Of a stretch of DNA of 64,000 bases, positions 37,552-48,152 are shown piece by piece; within the stretch, counting starts at the first letter, position 1, and every line of letters starts with the position of its first letter. Location: assembly GCF_007558815.1 (NCBI RefSeq), contig NZ_VLTJ01000002.1, positions 102,352-166,351 on the forward strand, read 5' to 3'. This stretch comes from Verticiella sediminum. GTDB taxonomy: Bacteria; Pseudomonadota; Gammaproteobacteria; Burkholderiales; Burkholderiaceae_B. The notes below the pieces were generated by a model. That model did not search any database. It was not told where the DNA came from and saw only the letters and a list, made by a program, of their open reading frames with translations. The translations under genes and the position numbers were made by a program.

Positions 37552-38094
37552 CTAGGTGGGGTCGCTGCCGGCGGCGATCCGCTGGGGCAGTTGCAACAGC
37601 CACGTGACGAAGGGCCAGAGCAGCGCCGTCACCAGGCAATCGGCCAGCCACCACCATCCGGGCCACGTCAGCAGGAGCAGGCTGCGCAACGCGACCATCG
37701 CCCCCAGCGAAAGAACGACGACCGGCAGCACATGCAGCGTCTGCGCGGCCGGCCCGAACCGCAGGATGCGACCGCGCCAGGCGACTGCCCAGTAAACGAT
37801 GAGTGTATACGCCAGGGCAGATTCACCCAACAATCGCGCATTGTGCACATCCAGCAGCAGCCCGCCCACGAAGCCCACCGTCATGCCCACGCGGCGCGGC
37901 GCATGCACGCTCCAGAACAGCAGCACGATGCCGAAAAAGTCCGGCACGCCCGGCCACCGTCCCCAAGGCAACAGGTTGAGCAGCCAGGAAGCAAAAAGCG
38001 TGACCGCGACGAACCAGCCGCTCGCCGCGCCCAGCAGGCGCTGGGGCTTCATGGAACGGCGCGGTGTGGCCGACAGGCCTGGCGACGGCATCAT
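37552..38094 (-). CDS. mreD: Rod shape-determining protein MreD
   Basis: A 180-residue hydrophobic protein with about five helices (FFGIVLLFWSVHAPRRVGMT, GLLLDVHNARLLGESALAYT), matching MreD, an inner-membrane elongasome component. It overlaps mreC by 4 bases (ATGATG at the junction). A start at the later MKPQRLL is also possible, which would shorten it by 14 residues. Confidence 0.93.
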   Translation of the reverse strand: MMPSPGLSATPRRSMKPQRLLGAASGWFVAVTLFASWLLNLLPWGRWPGVPDFFGIVLLFWSVHAPRRVGMTVGFVGGLLLDVHNARLLGESALAYTLIVYWAVAWRGRILRFGPAAQTLHVLPVVVLSLGAMVALRSLLLLTWPGWWWLADCLVTALLWPFVTWLLQLPQRIAAGSDPT

Positions 38095-39041
38095 CCGGCC
38101 ACCTCCGGCTTGGCGCGCGAGGGCATGGCCGCGGGCGCCCCTTGGCTGGACTCGGCGGCCTCCTCGGCTGGCGGCGCGGCGCTCGGCTCGATGCTCTGCA
38201 GATCGGTTCCCGATGTACGCAGCACCAGGAAATGACGGTAGCGGTCCAGGCCTGCCACCGGCTGGGCCACGACGCGCGCGTAGCCGGTGACGGGGTCGTG
38301 CGCGACCTCCTCGACGCGGGCCACCGGCAGACCGGCCGGAAACCAGCCGCCCAGGCCGCTGGTGACGAGCAGATCGTCCACGAGGATGTCGGCGTCGACC
38401 GGCACGTAGCGCAGTTCCAGTTTGCCCGGCGTGGCCGCGGGAAAGGCGATGGCGCGCACGCCGTTGCGCAGCACCTGCACCGGGACCGAGACCACGCGGT
38501 CGGTGAGCAGCGCGACCTCCGACGTGACCGAGCCCGCCCGCACCACCTGGCCCACCACACCGTTCTGGTCGATCAGCGGGTTGCCGGCCTTGATGCCGGC
38601 GAATTCGCCCTTGTTGATGATGAGCCGCTGCTCGACCTGGGTACGCGATTCGTACAGCAGCTCGACCAGCACCGCCGGATCAGCGGGCGCCTGCTGCGCC
38701 GCGCCCAGCAGGCGGCGCAACTGGGCGTTCTCCTCGAGGAGCTGGGCGGCATAGGTGGCGAGCTGCGCGACCTCGATGCGGCGCTGCCGCTGCGCCTCGT
38801 CCTCGGCGCGGATGCGCTCGGCGGTGTCCAGCCAGTCGGTGAGCTGGCGCGCCGCGTCGCGCGGCAGCAGCATCACGTACTGAAAGGGATAGACGGCCAC
38901 GCCGATGTACTGGCGCGCCACGTCGAGCACGCGCCAGCGTGCATCCACGACCATCATCGAGACGGCCAGCAAGAGAAAGATCGACAGGCGTACCCAGGCT
39001 GGCGGGCCGTGCCTGAACAGCGAGGGCGCGCTTCCCAGCAT
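38091..39041 (-). CDS. mreC: Rod shape-determining protein MreC
   Basis: A 316-residue protein with one N-terminal membrane helix (VRLSIFLLLAVSMMVVDARW), a coiled coil (about residues 65-110: AQLATYAAQLLEENAQLRRL) and the periplasmic beta domain with NKGEFAGIKAGNPLIDQNG and VTSGLGGWFPAGLPVA. It links MreB to the PBP2-RodA synthase. The C-terminal tail is Ala/Pro-rich. It lies 16 bp after mreB. Confidence 0.96.
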   Translation of the reverse strand: MLGSAPSLFRHGPPAWVRLSIFLLLAVSMMVVDARWRVLDVARQYIGVAVYPFQYVMLLPRDAARQLTDWLDTAERIRAEDEAQRQRRIEVAQLATYAAQLLEENAQLRRLLGAAQQAPADPAVLVELLYESRTQVEQRLIINKGEFAGIKAGNPLIDQNGVVGQVVRAGSVTSEVALLTDRVVSVPVQVLRNGVRAIAFPAATPGKLELRYVPVDADILVDDLLVTSGLGGWFPAGLPVARVEEVAHDPVTGYARVVAQPVAGLDRYRHFLVLRTSGTDLQSIEPSAAPPAEEAAESSQGAPAAMPSRAKPEVAG

Positions 39042-39057
39042 TGGCTACAACCCGCCC

Positions 39058-40562
<1,505 letters not shown>

Positions 40563-40871
40563 ATGAAGCTCACCGATCAAGACGTCGTTCGCATGGCCAA
40601 GCTGGCGCGCATCGCGCTGGCGCCCGAGCAGCAGGCGAGCGTGCTGGGCGACCTCAACCACGTTTTCGCCCTCATCGAGCGGCTGCAGGCAGTCGACACC
40701 GCGGGCGTGGAGCCGCTGGCCCACCCGCTGTCCGCCCTCGAGGACGTCGCCCTGCGCCTGCGCGAGGACATCGTCACCGAAACCGCGTCCGTCGAGGCCC
40801 GCGAACGCCTGATGGCCAACGCGCCGGCCACCCACGACGGGCTGTTCCTCGTTCCGAAGGTCGTCGAGTAA
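40563..40871 (+). CDS. gatC: Glutamyl/aspartyl-tRNA amidotransferase subunit C
   Basis: A 102-residue Gat[52 protein letters not shown] and [10 protein letters not shown] are the conserved segments. It wraps around GatA and stabilises the GatCAB transamidase that makes Gln-tRNA(Gln) and/or Asn-tRNA(Asn). The ATG at 40563 gives the family start; the open frame upstream is non-coding. Confidence 0.97.
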   Translation: MKLTDQDVVRMAKLARIALAPEQQASVLGDLNHVFALIERLQAVDTAGVEPLAHPLSALEDVALRLREDIVTETASVEARERLMANAPATHDGLFLVPKVVE

Positions 40872-40935
40872 TCCGGCCCACACCCGCGCGGCCGCCTGCC
40901 GGCGCGGGCTGTCCGACGTCTATCCGCTCGCCCAC

Positions 40936-42483
40936 ATGACTCTACCCCTGCACAATGAATTCGCGGACCTCGGCGCGCTGCGCAGCGCGCTCGCCGAGCG
41001 TCGCGTGTCCTCGCGCGAACTGGCCCGCAGCGCGCTCGACGCGATCGCCGCCGACACCGCCCACAACGCTTTCCTGCACGTCGACGAGGCGCTGACGCTG
41101 GCCGAGGCCGACGCCGCCGACGCCGCCATCGCGCGCGGCGACGCCGGCCCCCTCGCCGGCGTACCGATCGCCCACAAGGACGTGTTCGTCACCCAGGGCT
41201 GGCGCACGACGGCCGGCAGCCGCATGCTCGCCGACTACGTCAGCCCGTTCGACGCCACCGTGGTCGACAAGCTGCGCCGCGCGGGCGCGGTCTCGCTCGG
41301 CAAGCTCAACTGCGACGAGTTCGCCATGGGCTCGTCCAACGAGAACTCCGCCTTCGGGCCGGTGCGCAACCCCTGGGACGCGCAGGCCGTGCCGGGCGGC
41401 TCCTCGGGCGGCTCGGCCGCGGCCGTGGCCGCCGGCCTGGCCTTCGGCGCGACCGCCACCGACACCGGCGGCTCGATCCGCCAGCCGGCCTCGCTGTGCG
41501 GCGTCACCGGCATCAAGCCGACCTACGGCACGGTGTCGCGCTACGGCATGATCGCTTACGGCTCCAGCCTGGACCAGGGCGGGCCGATTGCGCACAGCGC
41601 ACGCGACCTGGTCGAACTGCTGGACGCCATGAGCGGCTTCGACGAGCGCGATTCCACCTCGGTACCCGATTGCCAGGGCGCCGCCAACCAGCCTGGCCGC
41701 ATCCGCGCCGCCTTCGCCGCGGCCCGGTCGGGCCAGGGCAGCGCCCCGCTCGCCGGGCTGCGCGTGGGCGTGCCGCGCGAGTTCTTCGGCGCCGGCCTGG
41801 CGGCCGACGTGGCCGAGGCGATCGAAACCGCGCTGCGCCAGCTCGAGGCGCTGGGCGCGCAGCGCGTGGAGATCTCGCTGCCGCGCACCGAGCTGTCGAT
41901 CCCGGCCTACTACGTGATCGCCACCGCGGAAGCCTCGAGCAATCTGTCGCGCTACGACGCGGTGCGCTACGGCCACCGTGCCGCGCAATACGCGGACATC
42001 GCCGACATGACGGCGCGCTCGCGCGCGGAGGGCTTCGGCGCCGAGGTGCAGCGGCGCATCCTCACCGGCACCTATGTCCTGTCGCACGGCTACTACGACG
42101 CCTACTATCTGCAGGCGCAGCGCATCCGCCGCCTGATCGCCCAGGATTTCCAGCGCGTGCTCGGCAGCGAGTGCGACATCATCGCCGGCCCGGTGAGCCC
42201 GACCGTGGCCTGGAACCTCGGCGAGAAATCCGACGACCCGGTGGCCATGTACCTGGCCGACATCTACACGCTGGCCGTGAACCTGGCCGGCGTGCCCGGG
42301 ATGTCGGTGCCCTGCGGCTTCGGCCAGGGCGCCAACGCGCGCCGGCCCGTGGGGCTGCAGATCATCGGCAACTATTTCGACGAAGGCCGTCTGCTGGCCG
42401 TGGCCGACGCCTACCAGCAAGCCACGGACTGGCATCGCCGCCGTCCGGGAGAAGGCGCGGCGCGCGGTGGAGAAGCGCAATGA
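40936..42483 (+). CDS. gatA: Glutamyl/aspartyl-tRNA amidotransferase subunit A
   Basis: A 515-residue amidase-signature enzyme. The catalytic Lys lies in [20 protein letters not shown], and the cis-Ser and nucleophilic Ser in [20 protein letters not shown] and [19 protein letters not shown]. It releases ammonia from glutamine for GatB. It overlaps gatB by 4 bases (ATGA) and follows gatC by 64 bp. Confidence 0.98.
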   Translation: MTLPLHNEFADLGALRSALAERRVSSRELARSALDAIAADTAHNAFLHVDEALTLAEADAADAAIARGDAGPLAGVPIAHKDVFVTQGWRTTAGSRMLADYVSPFDATVVDKLRRAGAVSLGKLNCDEFAMGSSNENSAFGPVRNPWDAQAVPGGSSGGSAAAVAAGLAFGATATDTGGSIRQPASLCGVTGIKPTYGTVSRYGMIAYGSSLDQGGPIAHSARDLVELLDAMSGFDERDSTSVPDCQGAANQPGRIRAAFAAARSGQGSAPLAGLRVGVPREFFGAGLAADVAEAIETALRQLEALGAQRVEISLPRTELSIPAYYVIATAEASSNLSRYDAVRYGHRAAQYADIADMTARSRAEGFGAEVQRRILTGTYVLSHGYYDAYYLQAQRIRRLIAQDFQRVLGSECDIIAGPVSPTVAWNLGEKSDDPVAMYLADIYTLAVNLAGVPGMSVPCGFGQGANARRPVGLQIIGNYFDEGRLLAVADAYQQATDWHRRRPGEGAARGGEAQ

Positions 42484-43940
42484 AGTGGGAAATCGTCATC
42501 GGCCTGGAAACGCACGTTCAGCTTTCCACCGCCGCCAAGATCTTTTCGGGATCGAGCACCGCGTTCGGCGCCCTGCCCAACACGCAGGCCAATGCGGTCG
42601 ACCTCGCGCTGCCCGGCACGCTGCCGGTCATGAACCGCGGCGCGGTCGAGCGCGCGATCCGCTTCGGCCTGGCCGTCGGCGCGCACGTGGCGCCGCGCTC
42701 GGTCTTCGCGCGCAAGAACTACTTCTACCCCGACCTGCCCAAGAACTACCAGATCAGCCAGTACGAGATCCCGGTGGTGCAGGGCGGCACGCTGAGCTTT
42801 TTCGTCGGCGAGGAAGAACACACCATCAACCTCACCCGGGCCCACCTGGAAGAAGACGCCGGCAAGTCGCTGCACGACGACTTCACCGGCCCGCACGGCG
42901 AGCGCTCTAGCGGCATCGACCTGAACCGCACCGGCACGCCGCTGCTGGAGATCGTCTCCGAGCCGGAGATGCGCTCGGCCGACGAGGCGGTGGCCTACGC
43001 CCGCGCGCTGCACGCGCTGGTAATGTGGCTGGGCATCTGCGACGGCAACATGCAGGAAGGCTCGTTCCGCGTGGACGCCAACGTGTCGGTGCGCCCGCTG
43101 GGCCAGAAGGAATTCGGCACGCGCACCGAAGTCAAGAACGTCAACTCCTTCCGCTTTCTCGAACGCGCCATCCTGTTCGAGGCGCGCCGCCAGATCGAGC
43201 TCATCGAGGACGGCGGCACGGTGGTGCAGGAAACCCGGCTGTACGACCCGGACCGCGACGAGACGCGCAGCATGCGCAGCAAGGAAGACGCGCACGACTA
43301 CCGCTACTTCCCGGACCCCGACCTGCCGCCGCTGGTCATCGCGCCGGACTGGATCGAGCGCGTGCGCGCCGAGCTGCCCGAACTGCCGCGCGCCAAGCGC
43401 GAACGCTTCGAACGCGAATACGGCGTCACGGCCTACGACGCGGCCCAGCTCACCGGCAGCCGCGCGGTCGCGGACTACTTCGAGGCCACGGCGCGCGCCG
43501 TGCCGGCCGGCCAGGCCAAGCTCGCCGCCAATTGGGTGATGGGCGAGGTCGCCGCCACGCTCAATCGCGAGGAGCGCGACATCGCCGACTGCCCGGTCAG
43601 CGCCGGGATGCTGGGCCGTTTGATCGGGCGCATCCACGACGGGACCATCTCGAACAAGATCGCCCGGGAAGTCTTCGCCGCGCTATGGGCCGGCGAACAC
43701 GGTGGCGATCCGGACGCCGTGATCGAGGCGCGCGGCCTGCGCCAGATCAGCGATTCGGGCGCGATCGGGGGCATGATCGACGAGGTGATCGCGGCCAATC
43801 CGGCGATCGTCGCCGAGTATCGCGCCGGCAAGGAAAAGGCTTTCAACTCCCTGGTCGGCCAGGTCATGAAGGCCGCGCGCGGCAAAGCCAATCCACAACA
43901 GGTCAATTCCCTGTTGCGCGAAAAACTCGGCCAGTCGTAA
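42480..43940 (+). CDS. gatB: Glutamyl/aspartyl-tRNA amidotransferase subunit B
   Basis: A 486-residue Gat[60 protein letters not shown] and [15 protein letters not shown] are signatures of the kinase/transamidase cradle. The C-terminal YqeY-like helical tail binds tRNA. It phosphorylates the misacylated Glu/Asp and transfers ammonia. Start ATG 42480 lies in an ATGA overlap with gatA. Confidence 0.98.
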   Translation: MKWEIVIGLETHVQLSTAAKIFSGSSTAFGALPNTQANAVDLALPGTLPVMNRGAVERAIRFGLAVGAHVAPRSVFARKNYFYPDLPKNYQISQYEIPVVQGGTLSFFVGEEEHTINLTRAHLEEDAGKSLHDDFTGPHGERSSGIDLNRTGTPLLEIVSEPEMRSADEAVAYARALHALVMWLGICDGNMQEGSFRVDANVSVRPLGQKEFGTRTEVKNVNSFRFLERAILFEARRQIELIEDGGTVVQETRLYDPDRDETRSMRSKEDAHDYRYFPDPDLPPLVIAPDWIERVRAELPELPRAKRERFEREYGVTAYDAAQLTGSRAVADYFEATARAVPAGQAKLAANWVMGEVAATLNREERDIADCPVSAGMLGRLIGRIHDGTISNKIAREVFAALWAGEHGGDPDAVIEARGLRQISDSGAIGGMIDEVIAANPAIVAEYRAGKEKAFNSLVGQVMKAARGKANPQQVNSLLREKLGQS

Positions 43941-44047
43941 ATTCACAGTCTGGCCGCTCTCGCGCACGAGGCGGCCGGCCAGCGAGCGGGACGTTCCCGC
44001 TCAGCGCGCAGGCAGCATCCCACGGACTCCTGTCCCTCATCGATTCG

Positions 44048-44077
44048 CGGCAGGCCCCATGCTCTTGCGGCCTGCCG
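44048..44077 (+). terminator. Probable terminator downstream of gatCAB
   Basis: A 9-bp stem CGGCAGGCC/GGCCTGCCG with a 12-base loop, followed by TTCTCCT. A second 8-bp hairpin lies upstream at 43984-44002. Together they probably end the gatCAB transcript, although the T-tract is short. Confidence 0.55.
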
Positions 44078-44134
44078 TTCTCCTGACGTGTGCGGCGGGC
44101 CTGCGCGCGTTGCGGGAGCGTAAGGTAGGAAGCC

Positions 44135-44527
44135 TTACTTGCGATTGCGCCGGCCGGGCGGCGCGTCGATCAGGCGCAGCACGGCCAGGACATGCGTGCG
44201 CGCCTCGTCGTCCAGGCGCTCCAGGATCGCCAAGGCTTCGGCCAGGCGTTCGTCGTTCGAGATCGGGTAAGCCGGCGGGACGTCGGAGACGCGGTTGCGC
44301 GGGATGCGCGGGTCGCTTTGCGTGTGCCCCTCGGCCAGCCAGGCGAGGGAGACGCCCAGCGCCTGCGCCAGGCGTTCTAGCGTCGAGAGCGTCGGGGCAT
44401 ACCCGGGCTGGTGCAGAATGCGATGGATGGTCGACTGGCGAACGCCCGCGCGCCGGGCGAGTTGGCTCTGCGTCCTCAGCCCGTGGCTGCGCATCAGGTC
44501 GAGAAGCCGGGCTGCCAAGTCGCTCAT
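44135..44527 (-). CDS. XRE-family helix-turn-helix regulator
   Basis: A 130-residue protein. The N-terminal HTH (about residues 8-65) reads LRTQSQLARRAGVRQSTIHR and LSTLERLAQALGVSLAWLAE, typical of XRE/cI-like repressors. The C-terminal part (about 85-125) is a helical segment ERLAEALAILERLDDEARTH that may dimerise. Start MSDLAARLLD at 44527 is preferred; the longer frame would read through a dyad-symmetric operator. It is divergent from the winged-helix regulator gene at 44602. Confidence 0.85.
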   Translation of the reverse strand: MSDLAARLLDLMRSHGLRTQSQLARRAGVRQSTIHRILHQPGYAPTLSTLERLAQALGVSLAWLAEGHTQSDPRIPRNRVSDVPPAYPISNDERLAEALAILERLDDEARTHVLAVLRLIDAPPGRRNRK

Positions 44528-44547
44528 CGGGCGGACTATACGCAGCC

Positions 44548-44611
44548 GCATTCCATATACGCAAAATGGAATGCATGACAGCATAGTCAATTTATGCTTT
44601 CATGCATGAAA
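44548..44611. promoter_or_regulatory. Dyad-rich operator region between two regulators
   Basis: It contains a 9-9-9 inverted repeat GCATTCCAT-N9-ATGGAATGC (44548-44574), a second TATACGCA copy (44537-44544 and 44556-44563, 19 bp apart) and a 14-bp palindrome TTTCATGCATGAAA (44598-44611) covering the start codon of the winged-helix gene. These are candidate sites for the XRE protein or for the winged-helix protein. Confidence 0.6.
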
Positions 44612-45390
44612 AACCCTTGCGCTTTACCATGCCCGCCGATGTGACCCAACTACGGCTCCTCACGCTGACGGGAGGTCTGCTCTGCAGCGAACAGGCCAGC
44701 CAGCACCTGCTCGAGCTCGGAATCGACACGCAAACCTATGCCTCAGTGGATGCGCTGATCCAGGCCTGCGGGCAGCATGGGCCGGCGGTCTGTGCGCTCG
44801 ATGCCATCGCCGCCGGCGGTTCGACCGTCACGCTGGCCGGCCGCCTCGCCGGCAAGCCGGACCTGGCGGTGGTGGTCCTGGGTACGCCGGGCAACACCGG
44901 CGACCAGATCCGCTCGCTGCTGCTCGGCGCCGACGCCTGGCTGAGCGTCGATACCCCGTTCACGGTCATCGCGGCCACGATCTACGCGATCTTTCGCCGA
45001 TTGACGACGAGCACCGAATGCGCCGATCCGGCGCCGTCGGCCCCCTGGCGCATGGCGGAAGACGGCTGGCGGCTGCAGGCGCCCAACGGCCACGGCGTCG
45101 CACTCACGCGGCGCGAGCGCGACATCGTCTCCGTGCTGGGAAGGCAATCGGGCCGTACCGTAACGCGCGCGGCCCTGGTCGAGCACCTGAGCGCAAGCGG
45201 GGCGCCCGTGAGCCCCGAGGCGGTGAACATGCTGGTCAGCCGCGTGCGCGCCAAGGCGAGGCGAACCGGGATGACGCTGCCGCTGGCCAGTTTGCCCGGG
45301 CGCGGCTATCGTCTGGACGCCCTGATGATCGACACCGCGTCGGGCGAGCGCTCGGCCCAGGGGCCGTGCATCGCCCACCGGGAGGGCTGA
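44602..45390 (+). CDS. Winged-helix (OmpR-type) regulator with degenerate receiver
   Basis: A 262-residue protein. The C-terminal domain (about residues 145-250) is an OmpR/PhoB-type winged helix: ALTRRERDIVSVLGRQSGRT, VSPEAVNMLVSRVRAKARRT and LPLASLPGRGYRLDAL. The N-terminal 115 residues resemble a receiver fold (VVVLGTPGNTGDQIRSLLLG then ADAWLSVDTPF) but lack the acidic pair and the conserved lysine, so phosphorylation control is doubtful. No histidine kinase is adjacent. The start ATG at 44602 lies within a palindrome; MPADVTQLRL at 44629 is an alternative. Function unknown. Confidence 0.75.
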   Translation: MHEKPLRFTMPADVTQLRLLTLTGGLLCSEQASQHLLELGIDTQTYASVDALIQACGQHGPAVCALDAIAAGGSTVTLAGRLAGKPDLAVVVLGTPGNTGDQIRSLLLGADAWLSVDTPFTVIAATIYAIFRRLTTSTECADPAPSAPWRMAEDGWRLQAPNGHGVALTRRERDIVSVLGRQSGRTVTRAALVEHLSASGAPVSPEAVNMLVSRVRAKARRTGMTLPLASLPGRGYRLDALMIDTASGERSAQGPCIAHREG

Positions 45391-45486
45391 GCCGTGGCGA
45401 GCGCACTGCCGCCACAGCCCGCGCCAGGATGGACTTGCCTCGCTAGACCTCGCCGCAAACGGCGAAGCTCGCGCTCAGGCCCGTGG

Positions 45487-46743
45487 TCAACGCTTCATCA
45501 TGTCGAAGAACTCGGCGTTGTTCTTGGTGGCGCGCAGCTTGTCGAGGATGAACTCCATCGAATCGACTTCGTCCATGTCGTGCATGAACTTGCGCAGCAC
45601 CCAGATCTTCTGCAGCAGCTCGGGCTTGATGAGCAGTTCTTCGCGGCGGGTGCTGGACTTGTTGAGGTTGAGCGCGGGGTAGATGCGCTTCTCGGCCAGG
45701 CGGCGCTCCAGGTGCACTTCGGAGTTGCCGGTGCCCTTGAACTCTTCGTAGATCACCTCGTCCATGCGGCTGCCGGTCTCGACCAGGGCCGTACCGATGA
45801 TGGTGAGCGAACCGCCTTCTTCCAGGTTGCGCGCGGCACCGAAGAAGCGCTTGGGGCGCTGCAGGGCGTTGGCGTCCACACCGCCCGTGAGCACCTTGCC
45901 CGAGGCCGGCACCACCGTGTTGTAGGCGCGCGCGAGACGGGTGATGGAGTCGAGCAGGATGATGACGTCCTGCTTCATCTCGACCAGGCGCTTGGCCTTC
46001 TCGATGACCATTTCAGCCACCTGCACGTGGCGGGTGGCCGGTTCGTCGAAGGTGGAGGCGACCACTTCGCCGCGCACCGAGCGCTGCATTTCGGTGACTT
46101 CCTCGGGACGCTCGTCGATGAGCAGCACGATGAGGGTGGCATCCGGGTGGTTGGCGGTGATCGCGTGCGCGATGTGCTGCATCATCACCGTCTTGCCCGA
46201 CTTGGGCGGCGCCACCAGCAGCGCGCGCTGGCCCTTGCCGATCGGCGCGATCATGTCCAGGATGCGGCCGGTGAAGTTCTCTTCGCTCTTGATGTCGCGC
46301 TCGAGGCGCATCGGCTTGTTCGGGTGCAGCGGCGTCAGGTTCTCGAACATGATCCGGTGCTTGACCACCTCGGGCGGCTGGCCGTTGACCTTGTCCACCT
46401 TGACCAGCGCGAAGTAGCGCTCGCCATCCTTGGGCGTGCGCACTTCGCCTTCGATGGAATCGCCGGTGTGCAGGTTGAAGCGGCGGATCTGCGAGGGCGA
46501 GATGTAGATGTCGTCGGTGCTCGCGAGATAGGACGTCTCGGGCGAGCGCAGGAAGCCGAAACCATCGGGCAGGACTTCCAGGACCCCGTCGCCGAAGATC
46601 TGCTCGCCCTGCTTGGCTCGCCGCTTCATGATGGCGAACATCAGTTCCTGCTTGCGCAGCCGGTTGGCGTTCTCGATGTCGAGCGTGGCGGCCAGTTCCA
46701 GCAGTTGCGAGACGTGCTGGGCTTTCAGTTCATTCAGGTGCAT
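45487..46743 (-). CDS. rho: Transcription termination factor Rho
   Basis: A 418-residue Rho of standard length. The N-terminal Rho-N domain begins [20 protein letters not shown], and the RNA-binding CSD includes [23 protein letters not shown]. The ATPase has Walker [14 protein letters not shown], Walker [18 protein letters not shown], the Q-loop [19 protein letters not shown] and the R-loop [12 protein letters not shown]. It terminates transcripts at rut sites. It follows trxA by 148 bp, a conserved pair in this bacterial group. Confidence 0.98.
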   Translation of the reverse strand: MHLNELKAQHVSQLLELAATLDIENANRLRKQELMFAIMKRRAKQGEQIFGDGVLEVLPDGFGFLRSPETSYLASTDDIYISPSQIRRFNLHTGDSIEGEVRTPKDGERYFALVKVDKVNGQPPEVVKHRIMFENLTPLHPNKPMRLERDIKSEENFTGRILDMIAPIGKGQRALLVAPPKSGKTVMMQHIAHAITANHPDATLIVLLIDERPEEVTEMQRSVRGEVVASTFDEPATRHVQVAEMVIEKAKRLVEMKQDVIILLDSITRLARAYNTVVPASGKVLTGGVDANALQRPKRFFGAARNLEEGGSLTIIGTALVETGSRMDEVIYEEFKGTGNSEVHLERRLAEKRIYPALNLNKSSTRREELLIKPELLQKIWVLRKFMHDMDEVDSMEFILDKLRATKNNAEFFDMMKR

Positions 46744-46891
46744 AAAAGGCGGACAGGGGGAGATAAGGAGGCGCCAGTGGCGGCCCGGCGAATGCGGGCC
46801 GGCCTGCGGGAGCGGACGCACGATGGCGGCGAGCGGCGGCAAGATGGCCGTCGCGCGCCCGCCGCGCAGCGCGCGACGGACCCTTGGAGGA

Positions 46892-47218
46892 TTACAGCGA
46901 CTTGTCGAGGAACTCGGTGAGCTGCGATTTGGACATGGCGCCGACCTTGGTGTCGGTGACCTGGCCGTTCTTGAAGAGCATGAGCGTGGGCACGCCACGG
47001 ATGGCGAACTTGGCGGCGGTGGCCTGGTTGTCGTCCACGTCGACCTTGACGATGTCGAGCTTGCCGGCGTATTCGGTCGCGACCTGATCCAGGATGGGCG
47101 CGATCATCTTGCACGGACCACACCAGGTGGCGGTGAAATCGACGAGCACAGGGCGGGAAGCGTTCACGACGTCCGAGTCGAAACTCGCATCGCTCACGTG
47201 CTTGATCGTGTCGCTCAT
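46892..47218 (-). CDS. trxA: Thioredoxin 1
   Basis: A 108-residue thioredoxin with the redox motif WCGPC in [18 protein letters not shown], the cis-proline loop [15 protein letters not shown] and standard length. It reduces disulfides of cytoplasmic proteins using thioredoxin reductase. It lies upstream of rho. Confidence 0.98.
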   Translation of the reverse strand: MSDTIKHVSDASFDSDVVNASRPVLVDFTATWCGPCKMIAPILDQVATEYAGKLDIVKVDVDDNQATAAKFAIRGVPTLMLFKNGQVTDTKVGAMSKSQLTEFLDKSL

Positions 47219-47660
47219 GACATTTCCTCTATGGATAGTGGCGGTAGGCGCCAGCGTGTTTTGATGCTAGGGATTGTAGGGATCGGAAAGAGACTCGCGC
47301 GCGACCAGCCCATGAAGGCCATGGTTGACCCGCGTGCGTGGAATGGATAAATACGTGCCGGGGGCCGGTTCACACGGACAGAGCCGGTGAACTCGCGGGA
47401 CGCGAAACCAGATGCGCAACCGATCGGGCGGCAAGGCTGGCGTCCCGGACAGGAAAACGGGCGGACTGCGTTTGCCTGCCTCTGATACCTGCCGTAATCG
47501 TTACAGAATACCTGATTACGGCGTTGCATGCATCCCTGTTTCTGTCAAAAAAAACCAACATGCCGGCGCGGCGGACGCGGCGCGACGCCCGTCCGGCCGC
47601 TTGCCGCCCCGCCCGCGCTCGGGGATACTCGGGGGCCGCCGTTCCGGCCCGAGCCCCGCC
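47219..47660. promoter_or_regulatory. Divergent trxA/nikR intergenic region
   Basis: 442 bp without a recognisable gene. The clearest element is a 9-bp inverted repeat GCCGTAATC-N14-GATTACGGC (47491-47522), followed by GTTGCATGCA and an A-rich tract of eight A. It may be an operator for nikR or part of its promoter. No match to GTATGA-N16-TCATAC was seen here, so nikR autoregulation through the classic box is not supported. Confidence 0.5.
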
Positions 47661-48152
47661 ATGCGACGCCTCACCATCACCCTAGAAGACGACCTGCTCG
47701 CCGCCGTGGACGCGCTGTGCCGCGAACGCGGCTACGCCAGCCGGTCGGAAGCGTTTCGCGACTTGGTGAGGGCGGGCCTGGCGCAGCCGGCAGGCGGCGC
47801 GGCGCAGGCGCAGGCGCCCTGCTTCGCGACCCTATCCTACGTGTACGACCACGACCTGCGCGACCTCTCCAAGCGGCTCACCAGCGCGCAGCACCATCGC
47901 CACGACCTGTCGGTGGTGACCACCCACGTGCACCTGGACGAGCACGCCTGCCTGGAAGTCAGCGTGCTCAAGGGCCGCGCCGACGAGCTGCGCGCCTTTG
48001 CCGACGGCCTGACCAGCCAGCGCGGCGTGCGCTACGGCCATCTGGCGCTGATCCCGGCGAACATTGCGACCGAGGCCGCGCACGGGCACACCCACCACCA
48101 CCATGGCCACGCGTCCGGCAAGGGCGACGACGACGGCGGTCAGGCCGCCTGA
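47661..48152 (+). CDS. nikR: Nickel-responsive regulator NikR
   Basis: A 163-residue ribbon-helix-helix regulator. RLTITLEDDLLAAVDALCRE and YASRSEAFRDLVRAGL form the DNA-binding RHH. The ACT-like domain has HHRHDL (His78/79), THVHLDEHACLEV (His89, His91, Cys97), the square-planar Ni(II) ligands of NikR. Beyond the usual end there is a His-rich tail HGHTHHHHGH (141-150). With nickel it represses nik transport genes. It is convergent with nikDE (13-base overlap), and a perfect NikR operator lies upstream of nikA. Confidence 0.95.
   Translation: MRRLTITLEDDLLAAVDALCRERGYASRSEAFRDLVRAGLAQPAGGAAQAQAPCFATLSYVYDHDLRDLSKRLTSAQHHRHDLSVVTTHVHLDEHACLEVSVLKGRADELRAFADGLTSQRGVRYGHLALIPANIATEAAHGHTHHHHGHASGKGDDDGGQAA

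Noticed and set aside
47525..47532. TGCATGCA copy upstream of nikR, identical to the GntR operators
   Set aside because: A single isolated octamer with no flanking symmetry, more than 17 kb from the GntR gene. Chance occurrence is likely.
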